Shown one piece after another: positions 14,620 to 27,200 of a stretch of DNA of 64,000 nt. A program made the position numbers and the translations under genes. Source of the DNA: Pyrocephalus nanus (taxonomy: Eukaryota; Chordata; Aves; Passeriformes; Tyrannidae). The notes beneath the pieces were generated by a model. It was not told the DNA's origin. It ran no database searches and saw only the letters and a program-made list of their open reading frames with translations. Positions within the stretch are counted from its first letter, which is position 1. Each line of letters begins with the position of its first letter. The stretch covers positions 18,108,001 to 18,172,000 of the forward strand of contig CM076268.1 in assembly GCA_038380795.1 (NCBI GenBank), given 5' to 3'.

Positions 14620-14661
14620 ATGGGTCCCTTCCAACTCAGAATGTTCTGTGATTCTGTGATA
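14620..14661 (+). mobile_element. CR1 LINE 3' tail remnant, plus orientation
   Basis: The motif GGTCCCTTCCAACTCAGAATG followed by two copies of a TTCTGTGAT unit is the hallmark 3' end of avian CR1 elements (a CCTTCCAAC.. block and short tandem ATTCTRTGA repeats). Only the last 40-odd bases are recognisable, as expected for a heavily 5'-truncated copy. Confidence 0.75.
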
Positions 14662-15149
14662 AGAACTGCCCACCCATGGAGGGTGCAGACACTCAGCTGG
14701 CAGCAGAGGGGTGCACAACAGCACAGCTGCCAGTTAGCTTAAATCAGCTGTGAAACTCCATCTTCAATACAGGGGTCCCAAGCGCCAGGAAGGAGCTATT
14801 CTACTCTGATATACCTACCACCTGAATATATTAGTTTGTCACAATTCAAGGCTTCAGGGAGTTTAAAAGCATGCTGTGTTGCTAGTTGATAGCATATTTA
14901 TGAACATGCTCTATTCCTATTTGGTACTAGGTCTTTATTGTATAATTTGAGAGTCATAAGCTGTCAGGCTGCCAGCGGCACACTGTACATGCAGCACGAT
15001 GGTTTTTGTTGTTTCACCATTGTTTAACTTTAAATAAAACCTTAATTGCAAATGTGAAAAAAAATCTGCCTAATCAATCAGGCCTGCTCTGAAGAGAGTT
15101 TCCAAAAGTTTCATAATTGGGAAGTTCAACCCAGTTCAGAAAAAATTTA

Positions 15150-15520
15150 CTGGAGTTAACAATACGAAAGGGCTCGCTCGAAACTGTGGCCAAACTCCCA
15201 CTCAAGAGAGAAAATCAGCTGGAGAGCACCATCTATTGGCCAGAAAAAAATGGCTGGATTGCTTTCTTTTCTCTTTTTAGAGCTCAACCGAAAGCAGCTC
15301 CAGCACGGCGGGAGCCACGGGCTTCCCAACTCCGCTCCACAGGACGTGCCCAGCCGTGGGAGCGGGAGGACACTCCGACCCATCGCAAACCCACAGACCC
15401 GTGCTGGGGCAGCTCTTTTACCTGTCGGGCAAAAATTTGGGCCTGACCTAATGCAACCCAAGGGCCGGCCGCTGAGGGGAGGAGAGTACAGGCAGTCAGT
15501 GCTTCATTTCAATGTCATTT
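15150..15520. promoter_or_regulatory. Orphan CpG-rich patch, possible distal promoter or enhancer
   Basis: In an otherwise CpG-poor 33-kb flank this stretch holds roughly twenty CpGs within about 300 bases (for example around 15305-15450) and is clearly GC-richer than its neighbours. It includes a GGGCCGGCCGCTGAGGGGAGG block near 15461 and a CTCF-like sequence at 15226-15239. Frames on both strands stay open for about 100 codons, but GC-rich DNA does this by chance and no domain is visible. It could be the promoter of an unannotated transcript or a methylation-protected regulatory element. It is about 18 kb from the ERCC6 island. Confidence 0.4.
15226..15239 (-). promoter_or_regulatory. CTCF-like motif
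   Basis: Read on the minus strand it is CCAATAGATGGTGC, 12 of 14 positions matching the core CTCF consensus CCASYAGRKGGCRS by eye. It sits at the edge of the CpG-rich patch. Motif match only. Confidence 0.3.
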
Positions 15521-18500
15521 TCCTCCCCACCAATGACCTCTAGGTTTGGTAACTTCACGGCACAACCAAGCTACCAAGAGTCTTCTGATTCTGGCTTCAG
15601 ACAATCACTGATGCCTACCTGAAGGCCCATCCCAAAAATGAGCAGCATCCCAGACCAGTGTCAAACTAGCACTTGGCAGATGTCTCTGCTGAGCAAATTC
15701 ATCAGCCCTTTGGCCTCTCCCTCCCCCCCTGCACAAAACAGCATTTTCCTGTGTGTCTCAATGCAGAAGGGGCAGGAGAGGGCTAACCTACATCAGTGTC
15801 TATTTCTGTGACACTGTCAACAGCTCCATAGATGGCTGGCTTATCCAGAAAGTATATTTTTGACTGCAGAATTATGTTTCTGAGGACTCCTTCTCCAAGC
15901 TGGTCTTATCTTTAGACTATCTCCATTTAGATGCCTAAGTTTAGAATTCAAGGGTTGGCCTACGAATCCCACTTTTAACTGCGAAACACAACTCCCTGGG
16001 GAACACTTTTATTAGAGCTGGCTAACACTTCTGGCCAGAGAAACAGGAAAGAAATCTTAAGTAGCTTTTCACTACTTTTTGCTTAATTGCCAATTGTGTT
16101 TATTAGAAATACCATGAAGGCATAAAAACTAAATTAAAGCTATTCTTGCACCCAGGGTGACTGACCCAGGTCACCACCATGCTCCATGGCACTGGTATTC
16201 TCCTGGAAAAGTTCATTAGAAGTTAAACAGGTTGAAAGGTCCCACTCAGTGTCCACCTCCAGCAACATCAGAGGGACCTGGCTGTGGTGTGTACATAAGA
16301 GAGGCGCAGAGCCCCACAGCAAAGACACTGCTGCAGGTAACACAAGTTCAGTTTCCAAAGCAACACCAGCAATTCAGATCCTGACTGGATGTGAGGAAGG
16401 CTCTGAACTGCCTAAGCAGTGAGTCACAGGAGGACCATCTCCATCCTATGTGGTCTTTGGAGCATTTCCAGCTCCAGTACTTTTCCAAATACGTTTTGCA
16501 GAAGCCGTACAAAGTTAAGTTGGGTAAATAAAAGTTATCAGTGATAATTGTGAACTATCTGTGATATCAGTGAATCAAATAGCCAGTACAGGCTGTGTTT
16601 TGGTTTGAACTAAAATGGATGCTTCCTGAGAAACATAAAAGCTGTTCTGCTCAAGTATGAAATTTAATACATATTTTTCCTAAAGAGAAATCTATTAATG
16701 GATGTGTTTGAATTTTTTTTCTGGGGTGTGTGGAGCTACATTCAAAGTGGATACAAGCATCAAACTTCAGAGTAACAAAAATCTGGATCCCAATTGGAAC
16801 ATCTCAGTTCAAATCAAACACTGGATGAGAAAGTAAATCTAACAGTGGCAACAGCTGCAGCTCCAAAGGTCTGCCCACCTTAGCAAATTTCCTGATCTGA
16901 AAGCACAGAATGAAACAATATAAATCTAACTGGACTTCATGGGAGAGAGAGGGGTCCTCTTTTGTCAGAGCTCTTCCCCATGATCCCCTTTCAGTCTGGC
17001 CCAGAACACAGTAAGGAATGTGGCAGTGCAGGGATGGAAAGGCAGGCTGTGGTAAACTGCAACAAGTGCTCAAATAAATCAGCGCCAATAAGCTAAATTC
17101 TATGGCAAATTTCTGCTGCAGAGTAGAGAGGACACAATTAAATCAGAAGCAAAAATTATGGCTGACAAATAACTTGATACAATTAGAGAAAGATAAATCA
17201 GACTGTAAATTACTCCAAAAGAAGCAGGCAAGAGAATGTCCAGCAAATAGCACCCTGCCTGATCTGCTTAAGTGGAATTCCATTGGGAGAAGGCCAGCAG
17301 GTCTGAGGTCTCAGAGCCCAGAGCACAAATTGGAAAATAATGAAGCTGGTCTGCTGCAATTGCTATAGAGGTGACAGTGCTGCAAAACAAAGCGATTCTG
17401 GAGCCTGAGTTAGGGCAGTGGGAGAGATCAGTTTGCACATACAGCAAGGGATTGGGTTACATGTAATTGCTCCTGTGAAGAGTGGGTGGTTTGCAAGTGT
17501 TATGACAGCTGCAGAGCAGAGGATGTCTCTGCTATGAGACAATACAGAGCTAGACCAGAAAGCAGGGAGGCACAAGTCACCAAATTTTCTAACACAGGGT
17601 AAGTACTCTATCCCAAGGCACCAGCGCTATACAGGGACTCCAGAAGCAGGTAACTTTATCAGCACTTACATTCATCCACTCAGTCCCTCCAAGCACCACA
17701 GAGTGGCTCTATGCAGCCAAAGAAATAAACTTGAGGCTAGCTAACAGGTCCATTTGCTGTAAAAATCCATGTGACAACCATATGGGTAGGGCTTTCTTCT
17801 CACAACTTGCAGGGCAGGACTGGAGGACAGTGATTTTTCAGTCTAGATCTACCAACTTTATCAAGTTTTCATCCTCGATATTTGAAGACAAAAAAGCTTT
17901 AGTTGTATGTTCCTAACATGACAGGTTGTCTTGCCAATATAATCTGTATTCAGAAGTTCCTGGAACTGCATAGCTAATTACTTCATGATTTTAACCTTTA
18001 AATGACTGATACACAACCTCACCTTTAACTCCACCTTTACATCTTTTATCTAGCAATGCATTTGGCAGCCAGTCCTTCTCATCTGAATCTTTTATTCAGA
18101 AAAGAGCGAGCAGCAGGACTGCTAGCACATTCCTATTTTAACAGCTCCCTCACACACAAGAGCTCACCTTAAGGCTTGCTGCTTTTAAAAATCTCTTGAT
18201 TTGGATGCCAGTTTGGGCACAGTGCCACAAAGCATTCCCTTGCATCCAATAAAGAGGACACTAATGCATTGTAGATGCACATATGGGGAGCAAGCCTGGT
18301 ACTCTGGACACAGCCAAAACATGAGCAGGCCCCCAGGCTCAAGACGGACAGCTGGGCAGAGCTGCTCAGCCCGCTGGAACTGCCACTGCCACTGGATCAT
18401 CAGACAGCCCTGTGGCACCGTCCTCATCTTCCCCATTGAGTAGGGCCCTGTGGGTGCTGGTTTCTTCCTTAATGACACCAGCATCCAAAGCCCTTTGGAA

Positions 18501-21090
18501 ATGCTTCACATGATGACAAGTTTGTGGCACAAGCACAGCATGTTTTCTCTTTCTGATGTTCTTCCACTAAGTCCTATTTTGCCTGTGCATGGTTGATCTC
18601 CTAGACTATGTTAGGGTACCACTTCTTTTTCCTGTTCTGAGAAAACTGGCAAGTGAAAATGGATTTGAAGAGAGAGGGAGAAAGTTGTCCTGAAGTGTTA
18701 GCCTTCCTTCTGCCAGAGGAAAGCGGGACAGCACTTTTATCACAGGCAGCAAGACAAAACTCTAAGCTTAACAGCTTGGTTTTGATACTGCAGCGATGAA
18801 TGTTGTTCTACAGTGCTTTCCATACCAAGTCCTTTCATGGAAATTAAATGGGGACCCCTATCTACCCACCTTCCTGCCCTAGTGCCCAGCATTTCCAACA
18901 CTTCACACCTGTGTGGTTGCTTCTACTCTTTGGCCAGTCTTTGTTCACCCTACTCCCTAGCCCTGTGGTCATTTCCCCAAGGATATAAGCCCATTACAAA
19001 CCTTAATTGCAGAGCCCACTTTAGCTCAGTCTGCACAGACCCAACTGTTTTCAGCACAGGAGGTCTCTCATTTCAGTCCTGAGGGAACCTGCCTAGACAT
19101 CCGCTGCAACAAAACTAATAGAGCCAGATTGTGCCTTGAAGGCTTGGGCGTATGTGGGAGCATCACTGAGCTGCATGACCTGGGCAGAAGCTTGAAATAT
19201 GATTCTCCAGGAGGAAGTGCAGTCCTTCATCAACTGACAGTCGTCTCTGCTATACTGAAAGCACTGCCCCCTTCCCTTGCTAACAGTGAGGGTGGCTTGT
19301 GCCTGACAAGTACACTCAGCTCTGCAAGTCAGACCCAGTAAACTGATGGGAAAGGGACCAGCAGGAAAAGAGCAGTAAACAGATAAGGAGTCCTATTCAA
19401 TACACTCTTTTAAAAAAACAAGACTGGTTAGCTCTGCCTCATGTCCCGAAAGAACACCTTTTCTTTCTACTGATGTGCTTTCTCCTGGACCCTGTGGAGA
19501 GGTGTTTTTGATGCTTTGATGCAGAGCAAAAACAAGTCCAGTTCATCACGAAGTTTGACTATGCCAGGAAATCTAGGAGTGAAACAGAGAACCGTGCTGC
19601 AGAAACCTGGTGTCTCTCCCTCACACTTCCCTGTCCTTGCAGAAAAGGCAGAGAGCTATCATAGCGGTTTGCTGCAAAGGAAGACAAAGCGGCACACACT
19701 GAGTCATCACTGCTCAGTGCACACAAGAGGGACTACTACTGTATTAGGTCACTTCGACACATACTGAGTGGAAAGGGAGGTGAGCAGGGGACCTGCAGCC
19801 TGGGGGCCACAACTGTGCACTCTGGCAGCTGCTTCGTTCTCCCCAGCCCCTCATTATTCAATCACACAATGGTGGCTCACAAAAGCCTATTTGATCCTCA
19901 CTAAGGAAAAAGTCTCTTGTCTCTGATTTAATAGATCTGGCATTTTATGCAGAGACAATCAGGCTCTTTGGCCAGTTATCATCCCCGCTTAGTTCTCTGA
20001 GCGCTTACCTGAGTAAAGACTGAGACATTTTGCCCTTCTGCTGTAACCCAAAATGTACAAACCATGGGCAAGAGCCACAGGAACACTGTCACGGATTTCA
20101 CACTTAGTTTTCTACTGAGAAAGAGAAGCCCCTGCTCTTTCTTCCCCTTCCCCCATTCTCACTAGTTCTTGCCAGTTACTCAAATCTACAGCACAATTTG
20201 CACAAAAGATTCTTTGTTATTTTTCCTATAGTAGCGCAAATTTAACATGCAAACAACCTTGGCCTTTTTGATGTCAGATATGACTCATGAGATAGAAGCT
20301 GGCTTTACTGATTAATCTTACTTATGCACATGTCTTATTTCTCCCCTATGACTTGCCAAGAGCATTTATTTCTGCTACGCTAGGAACAAAATCTCAGCTA
20401 TGTCTCCGGAGCATTACATATTGCAGATTCTGTCTCTTTGGCCCTCTGCATTAATTTTCTTCAAATGACACCAAGGGGCCAATATGTTAAGTTTGCACTA
20501 TTGGTCTGACAAAATTTTGGCTTCTATTTATAATCATTTGTGTAAAAAGCAACAGTTTAGGTTAGCTTAGGCCTATTGTGGAGGGAATCGCTCTAGCACA
20601 GATAATTCTGAAACTGCTTTCACTTTCTGTACTTGCTGAGGTTTGTGGTTTTGAGGCAGTGTAAATTGTATCAGGGATACTGGCAACTCTCTGATGTGCA
20701 GTTGGAGGTGTACACTGGAATAATCTATTAATCCCAGTTTTGGTCTCCTGTCCTTTATAAGAGGATTTCTTTGTAGAATTAGATATTGATCATACCCTAG
20801 TTATCGGAGTTGATTCACAGCTGCATGACTCCAAGGCCTGCTGGCATAAACAGTCGAAAATCAGATGAGTACTATGAGCATCAATACACATGATGCTACA
20901 AGGGCAATTTCAATTACATAATAAGGATGGAGATTTCTGAGCTCCTCTGGACCTCTGCTCCAGTGTTTTACTTTCCTTACTGTTCTTTTTCTTCATCTTT
21001 CAGATAAAAAAATCTAAGATTTTCCTCACATATTATTCTCCTAGATTTGGGTATATTATAATTGTATGTAACTCGTACTGACTATGTGAC
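15521..21090. other. Intergenic DNA, no gene recognised
   Basis: Unique sequence without recognised repeats. AT-rich blocks with homeobox-like TAAT content (about 16080-16140 and 17080-17220) look like conserved non-coding DNA, but conservation cannot be tested here. A pair of good minus-strand splice-like sites bounds an open 106-base segment at 20009-20114 (see findings). Confidence 0.45.
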
Positions 21091-21562
21091 CAACATGTCC
21101 TTGAACAGGCAGCAGTCACGAGCATTGAGGCCATGCTGCTGAGAACACAGCTGTGCTGGCAGGGCACGTCTCCAGGATGCAGGACCACTGCCTCCCTAAG
21201 ATCGTGCTCTATGGGGAACTTGCCACTGGCTGCCGCAAGAGAGGAGCCCCGAAGAGGAGATACAAGGACTGCCTGAAACAATCCCTCAGTCTTGGCCATA
21301 TTGATCACCACCATTGGTCTACCCTGGCCTCCAATTGCTGCTGTTGCTTTTGAGAACACACACAGGATCACTCTCGAGGAGAAAAGACAATGCAGAAAGA
21401 ATCGCATCTCGTCGATATTACCTGGGGAGTCTTTCTGCTGTACCTTCTGCAACCGGACTTGTCTATCTCGCATTGGCCTTTTTAGCCATCAGCGTGCTTG
21501 TAGCAAGTGTGGGTAGAGCCCTTCTCAAATCTTCGTTCACGAAACCTAGCCATGATGATGAA
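21091..21562 (+). mobile_element. Relic of a non-LTR retrotransposon (RTE-like), ORF2 C-terminus and 3' tail
   Basis: Three adjacent frame segments read as the C-terminal part of a LINE reverse-transcriptase protein. 21091-21159 contains a VTSIEAMLLRTQL-like stretch. About 21153-21340 contains the GHVSRM..LPK..LYGEL and RGAPKRRYKD motifs common downstream of the RT domain. About 21333-21516 ends with a C-x2-C...H-x4-C finger (CTFC...HQRAC) before a TAG stop at 21514-21516. At least two frame changes and an internal deletion near 21333 show that it is dead. After the stop comes a short hairpin-like CTTCGTTCACGAA (21531-21543) and ATGATGATGA at 21552-21561, resembling the microsatellite tail of such elements. 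The GHV..LPK..RG.P block argues for an RTE-type clade rather than CR1. The exact family (AviRTE or another) is not settled. Confidence 0.75.
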
Positions 21563-24139
21563 CTCGTGCTACAGGCCTTCTGATGTTTCTTTAGGCTGTC
21601 GTAAAGTTCTTTGATATTCAGTGTCACTTTGGGGTTTTAATGTTGTCATAATACTTCTAACTATAAAGGAATGCTGTTCCCAGCTACCCTACAGAGAAGA
21701 CTGCAAACCAGAATATGTTTATCCAAAACATTCAGAGAACACAAAGGTTTACCTAACAACGAGAGGTGGATCCCACTCAATCAAAGGAAAAATCCCTTCT
21801 TCTCTACATGATTGATCAGGTATATATTGAAAAAAAGTCTTGCAAGCTTCCTTGATGCAGGAGCTATGATTTCCTAGATCTCCTACCTCAGCCTGCTCAT
21901 CTTGAAAGCATACTGAATGCCAGCAAAGTTGTATTTATGTCAGCAGCCTGCCCTCAGACATCTTTTCTCCAGCCCTTCCAGACAGTGCATTGCATGGTGC
22001 AGCATCTACTCTCACCCAGCAGTTCTGGGAGCAGTGTTTCCTACAGTTGTCAAACAGCAGAGATTGCTACACAGTAAGACACACATTTCCAGGAGTATCG
22101 AACACCCTGCCTGACTGAGAGGGAAAAGCATTGCCCTGCCAACATTCCCACACACAGAAAGGATTCAAAACTTCCATCTGAAAAAATCTTGGGCTCTGTG
22201 AACCAATTCTAGATCTACTTTGTATTATTCTTGCAGCAAGGTATAGGAATGGGGAAGAAGTGTGCCAACATTCTGAATGGAGTGAGCAAGGACATATATT
22301 CTGATGCAGAACTTACTGGCTCACAGTTCCTATTGTGTGCCCTGAAGGGAAGTATAGCAATGCTTTTTGTAGATACCTAAACAAAGGTATTGCTACCCAA
22401 CCACATGGCAAAATACAAGCCAGAGCTCCTACATTCTAAAAGTATACACCATATACCCTACCCTGTAGGAGGCAATAAACTCAGTAAACCTAAGTTAAAA
22501 ACATGGGACTATTTACTGAGGAATTTTCAACTGAAAGTTCTGCTTTTTGAGCACTTCCCAATTAACTAAGAAAATAATATGGTAACTGATTTATCCATGT
22601 TTGGGAAAAAAAAAATTTGATATATAGAGCAAGAAAATATAGCTAACTAGGACTAATCCCTGCAAAACCAGACCAGAATGGACAGGCTCCCAAATAATTC
22701 ATGCCTGCCTCTTTCTAGATACATTGTAATCATATTTGGCAGCCTCTACAATTAAAGAAATACAAATTTTTACATGTGTTCTTATGAAAAGCCCAACAAA
22801 CTTTTGCAACCTTAACTTCATCTTGCCTTAATGAAAAGCATCTCAGTAGAGGCTCTACAGAGCCTGGATCTACTCCAGTGTAGTCTGTGGAAGGTTGCTT
22901 GTGGATCCTTTTGGGCTCAAATCTAAAAAGATTCATTCACACAAAACATCTCAGTGAAGCCAAATAACTAGGCTTAGCCTAGGCTGCTCTGAGATATTTT
23001 ATTACAGATGAAAACAATTCCCCTTGAAGATAAGGGAATGCTTTAGTTGATGGACTCTATTTTGCTTTTGGCAAGATCTGTGTAAATCTGGAGTAATGCC
23101 ACTGACTTCATAAGAACTTCAGCCCAGATTTACAGTGATGTCACCAGGAGCAGCATATAAGCCCTGGTTGATTGAAAATGAGTACTGAACCCTTTAATTG
23201 AAACTAAATCTTAAAGTTACCAGTGGGAAGATATTTTTTCAATTGCACTTGTGATTAATGTTAATTTATAGTGAATTATTAATTCAACCCATAAAGTCAA
23301 AAAATTCACATAAATCAGCATAATTTATGTGAGGAACTGAGTGTACCTGATCAACTCCAATCATTGATTATTAATTATTGGGTTTTTTCTGGGTAAGCAA
23401 GGCTCCTAATGCTATAGGGTGAGCAGAAAATCTAGTTTGCTTTGACAATGTATAGATATTTGGGATTTTGAGCATATTGAAAGGCCCATATTTTCTTTAG
23501 TACAACTTCCCCCAACTCAAACACATCCAAAGTGAGACGAAGGGAGAATTAATTTTATTCTGAGGTAGTTTCTCAATGTTCTGCTTCCAAAATATTTGAA
23601 TTTTGGACCAAAATAAACCAAACATATATAGAAAAAGCTTTTTTACCATATATGGTAAAAACCTCCGTATTCTTCAAAAGTCTCCTCTTCTGAGAGAAAT
23701 GCATTTTTGAGACACTCTTTTTCACACTACTCTTAATGCCAAAGCATTAAGCCAATGGTGAACATGTTAGAGTTATGCCATACTTTTAAATGGTATTTAA
23801 GAAATCACTTGAGTTTCTGACAAAGTCTGCTTATTCCTCTCTAAATGTTTAAGGCTCAGAGGGAACATTATCATAATCTAGTCTGATCTTCTGCTAAACA
23901 GACAACCAAGCATGGAGAGGGAATTGTTAGGGAATTATGGATATTGTTAGTAGTAAAGCTTTGTATACCCAGTCTGGACATGGAAGACATCAAGGTGCCA
24001 CTTGGAAGTTGCATTGTTCTTCTCATTTTGACCTACCAGGCTAAACTGGTGAGAATTCTGAATGTAAATTTATTTATGCAGCCATCTTAAGGAATTTCAT
24101 GATACACAGGTAGGATTATACAACAGCATTGACACTTAC
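21563..24139. other. Intergenic DNA, AT-rich, no gene recognised
   Basis: No recognisable gene. The block at about 23160-23420 is rich in TAAT/ATTA motifs and looks like a conserved non-coding element (inference). About 23084-23165 may be an old interspersed repeat and is listed separately. Confidence 0.45.
23084..23165 (+). repeat. Possible ancient amniote interspersed repeat fragment
   Basis: The pattern AAATCTGGAGTAATGCCACTGACTTC.., followed about 30 bases later by CAGATTTACAGTG.., resembles an old dispersed amniote repeat with imperfect self-complementary halves (GGAGTAA..CACTGA / ..GATTTACA). It is recognised by general resemblance only and the family is not named. Confidence 0.3.
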
Positions 24140-24261
24140 CTCATTGATGATCTTCACCTTTTCACCCCACTCCACCTTGCATCCAATACTGTCTACCATT
24201 AGATCACGGCCTCCAGAGGCCTTTGATGGAGGTATGGTACCTTCATCAAAGCTCTCAATAC
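24140..24261 (-). other. Candidate internal coding exon of an unrecognised gene
   Basis: On the minus strand a 122-base segment lies between an acceptor-like TTAACTACAG (AG at 24262-24263) and a strong donor GAG|GTAAGT (GT at 24138-24139). One frame is open throughout (2 + 40 codons, phase 1 in and phase 0 out) and reads like protein, with stretches such as FDEGTIPPSKASGG and CKVEWGEKVKIINE. The other two frames have stops. The same frame stays open a further 15 codons upstream of the acceptor. I do not recognise the protein and found no convincing partner exon, so this could be a lone exon, a decayed gene or transposon fragment, or a pseudo-exon. Confidence 0.3.
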
Positions 24262-27200
24262 CTGTAGTTAAACCCCTACACTGAGTAAGGTCCCTCTCTG
24301 ATGCTCACCTTGGGTCGTTCTGACACAGAAAGCAAGTTGCATGGGCATTATTATTTCATCAGTGATGTCAGTAGCCAGAACACTTATCCAAATCCTATTT
24401 CATGCTCCAACAGGATCCTTGCCTGAGAAGATGTCATATGGTCAGGAGGAAAAGTCCAGAGATGAGAAGGAGAACATCAACCTCAGAATAAGGCACAGAG
24501 GAGTATTATAAAGCACACCATACCACAGACAACAACAAGCCACTGTACAGCAGCAAGATAGAAGATGTTTTCATATTATTCCGAGAATTTATACTCTGGG
24601 CCTAAAATGTAATCCCAAGCTTTACAACAGTTTGATCAGCCTCTTCACCTCATCTTTCTAATTTCCACCTCATGCCCCCTGGATCTATTTAAAACAGTCC
24701 AGAAAAAATTATTTTCTTGGCCTGTTATTTGACCATGTCACATAAACCAAACCTGAGCCAAAGGCAAATCCAGTTCAGGCTGTGGTTCAGGTTTGGGTTT
24801 AAATCAAAAGAATGCTTGTGATTTGAGTAGACAGAACATTCACAAGTATCAACAATGTATAATAACTGTAATAATAAGTTTACTTTGCAAGAATAGAGTC
24901 ACAGATGAGTTAAAGGAAGAAACTAACCCTCTGAGTGATACGGTTTTAGGATTAATATGATATGAACACAGATCTTCAGAGACATGCAAACCAATCCAAA
25001 ATGCAGTAGGGTTTGTTTGGCACCAAGCTTCCAGCTTTGACTCCATACTAATAAAAATAAGAGTTGTATATAATTTTTTATCTTCCTCCAATTTATATAA
25101 AGATATTTCAACCAATTTAGAGAACAAAACCTTCCCAAAGTATCAAGGTTCAGAGGACTCTATTTTTGCAGCTCCAACAATTTTACTAAGACATCTCCTA
25201 CTTTGTGACATTTTAATTATTCACAGCACTAGTGCGCTACAAGTGAAACATGCTGTGTATTCTCTATTCACTCATTCATTAGTTTTAATTAAACCCTCTA
25301 ATTTTATTTATGCTGTCATGGACTGATTAACAATTTGCAGCACAAACCAGGAAGTTTTAAACAGCACCTTGAGAAATCTTCCTTGCTCTAAACAGAGGTC
25401 TGCTATAATAACTACAAATCTGCTGGATTATGTTCTGAAAGGCAAAAGGAACTACATCAGCAGCTTTCCCAAAGCAATTTTCTTTTAGCTGTTTAACAAA
25501 ACATATCTCAAGGCCTTTGGTGAAAAACACGGATGATGAGGTGTCCAAGGGATTCAACAGAATGAAACTGCAGACAGACACTGTAAAAGTTCCTTTATTA
25601 GAAGCAGTCTAGGGCTGAGATGGAGCAGCATGATGCAATTGGAACAGTGGACCAAGTCCTGCTTCAGCAGAGACTCAGGACACTTTAGGTGTTGCCAAAA
25701 GGATGAAAGGCAATCCCTGGAACTTATTAAAGGATAAATTCATGGAACATCTTAAGTAACTCCAAACAGAGTCTTTATAGCTGTAATTTACACATTTTAT
25801 TCTTCTTCTAAATTCCTGTCATCCATTTGAAGTGTCTGTAACTTGCACCTTCTGACAACAGATCTTCTGTCTCTCAAGACCTTCATCACAGTGATCTTAA
25901 AGCACCTGAGTTCATCAGCATGTGTGCTATACTTCACAGATGCAAGGATTTAAGTTCACTCAAAACAGCCCCCCATACACCTCTGCAGTGCCCTGCTCAG
26001 CAATTCATTCTGGTCTCCAGAATTCATAACAGCCCTTCTCTCCCTCTTCACATCTGTTCTTTCCTCTCTGGTCCCCATCTACACATTTACTTCTCACAAC
26101 TCTTTCTGTCCCCACCTGACATCTCAGGTCTGCCTCTCCTGCTCTCCTAACAGTGTTTCATTCTCTCCTATATAACTGGAAAAGACTGCCTCAGACCACT
26201 TTTTCCACCCTTCCTTGCTAGGTGTAGCTGTACTCACCAGCTGGGGCAAGGCATATGAAAGTTTAGGAGAAGAAATAAGTGTCTCCATTGAACAGAACTC
26301 ACTGAAAGATATGAGGAGGATAATCAGAGTTCCTGGGCCCTTTCTCTTACCTCACTTCCCTTCTCCATTAACACATTTAGTCCCAACAGTAAGGAGTGGG
26401 GGAAATAACAGCTAATCATACTCCCTCTCCCCTTTTGCTGGAATTAACTTGCAGGATTTTCAGCTACCCTGTCCCTACTTCAGAAATGTAACTTCCAGCT
26501 CTCTGGTCAGTACAATATATATTTAATACAACTCTGAGTTACTGTCAACTGCTGTGGAGCCCTCAAATAACAATCCACATTCTTCTATTGTCTTTTTGTG
26601 CAACCTAGCAAAATGCAGTCTACAGACATGCAAGTCCTAAAACAAACAAGGGAGCTGTGCATTACCTCCCCTTTTTATGGTACACCCTGCAACAGGACGA
26701 GCTAATGAGGTAAAGAGGGAGAGAGAAAGTCTCCTCAGGGACCACAGCCATTCCTACATAGCAATCATCATTATGTGAATCTCTATTATTTTGCTTATAG
26801 GCTTGCAATTAGGCAGAAATAAATACAGAGTGAGGCACTGACATTTCATCTTCCTGGGCTCTGCTCTGAGTACAAACTGAGGCCAGACAGTGAAATCTGT
26901 TTGCATGTGTCAGTCTAAAGTGAATTAAAACAACACAAGACTTTGTCCTTTGGCACAACCATCAAAATCTGTTCACACAAGAATTAAGCAATGGACTATT
27001 TATAGAGGCTGCACTACCTCCAGGCCCGGAGCAAAAGGTTGTCCCAGGAGAGCCCAGCTAAGACAAAGCAGAGCAGCGCAGGCTGAATCTGCCCGCCTCA
27101 TCAGAAGGGTTGGATTTCACTCTGGCCAAGAGTGTTCCCGGCAACAAATGAGGCCTCCCATAATGTATTCCAATAAAAACAGAGGCTTTAAAAAGAAATC

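Noticed and set aside
15303..15325. CCAGCACGGCGGGAGCC considered as an RE1/NRSF site in the CpG patch.
   Set aside because: Only about 12 of 20 positions agree and the second half fails.
17665..17710. Minus-strand 39-base segment with GCATAG acceptor and GAAT|GTAAGT donor.
   Set aside because: Too short for meaning and no partner exons.
18344..18352. ACGGACAGC, the right half of an RE1/NRSF silencer site, attractive near a cholinergic locus.
   Set aside because: The left half (TTCAGCACC) is absent at either usual spacing, and a 9-mer is expected by chance.
21033..21473. 146-codon minus-strand frame.
   Set aside because: It is the antisense shadow of the retrotransposon relic, whose plus strand carries the recognisable motifs.
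24310..24350. A tiny 11-base minus-strand exon (AACGACCCAAG) upstream of the 24140-24261 candidate, between a good acceptor and an AAG|GTGAGC donor.
   Set aside because: The intron to the next acceptor would be under 50 bases, too short for normal vertebrate splicing.
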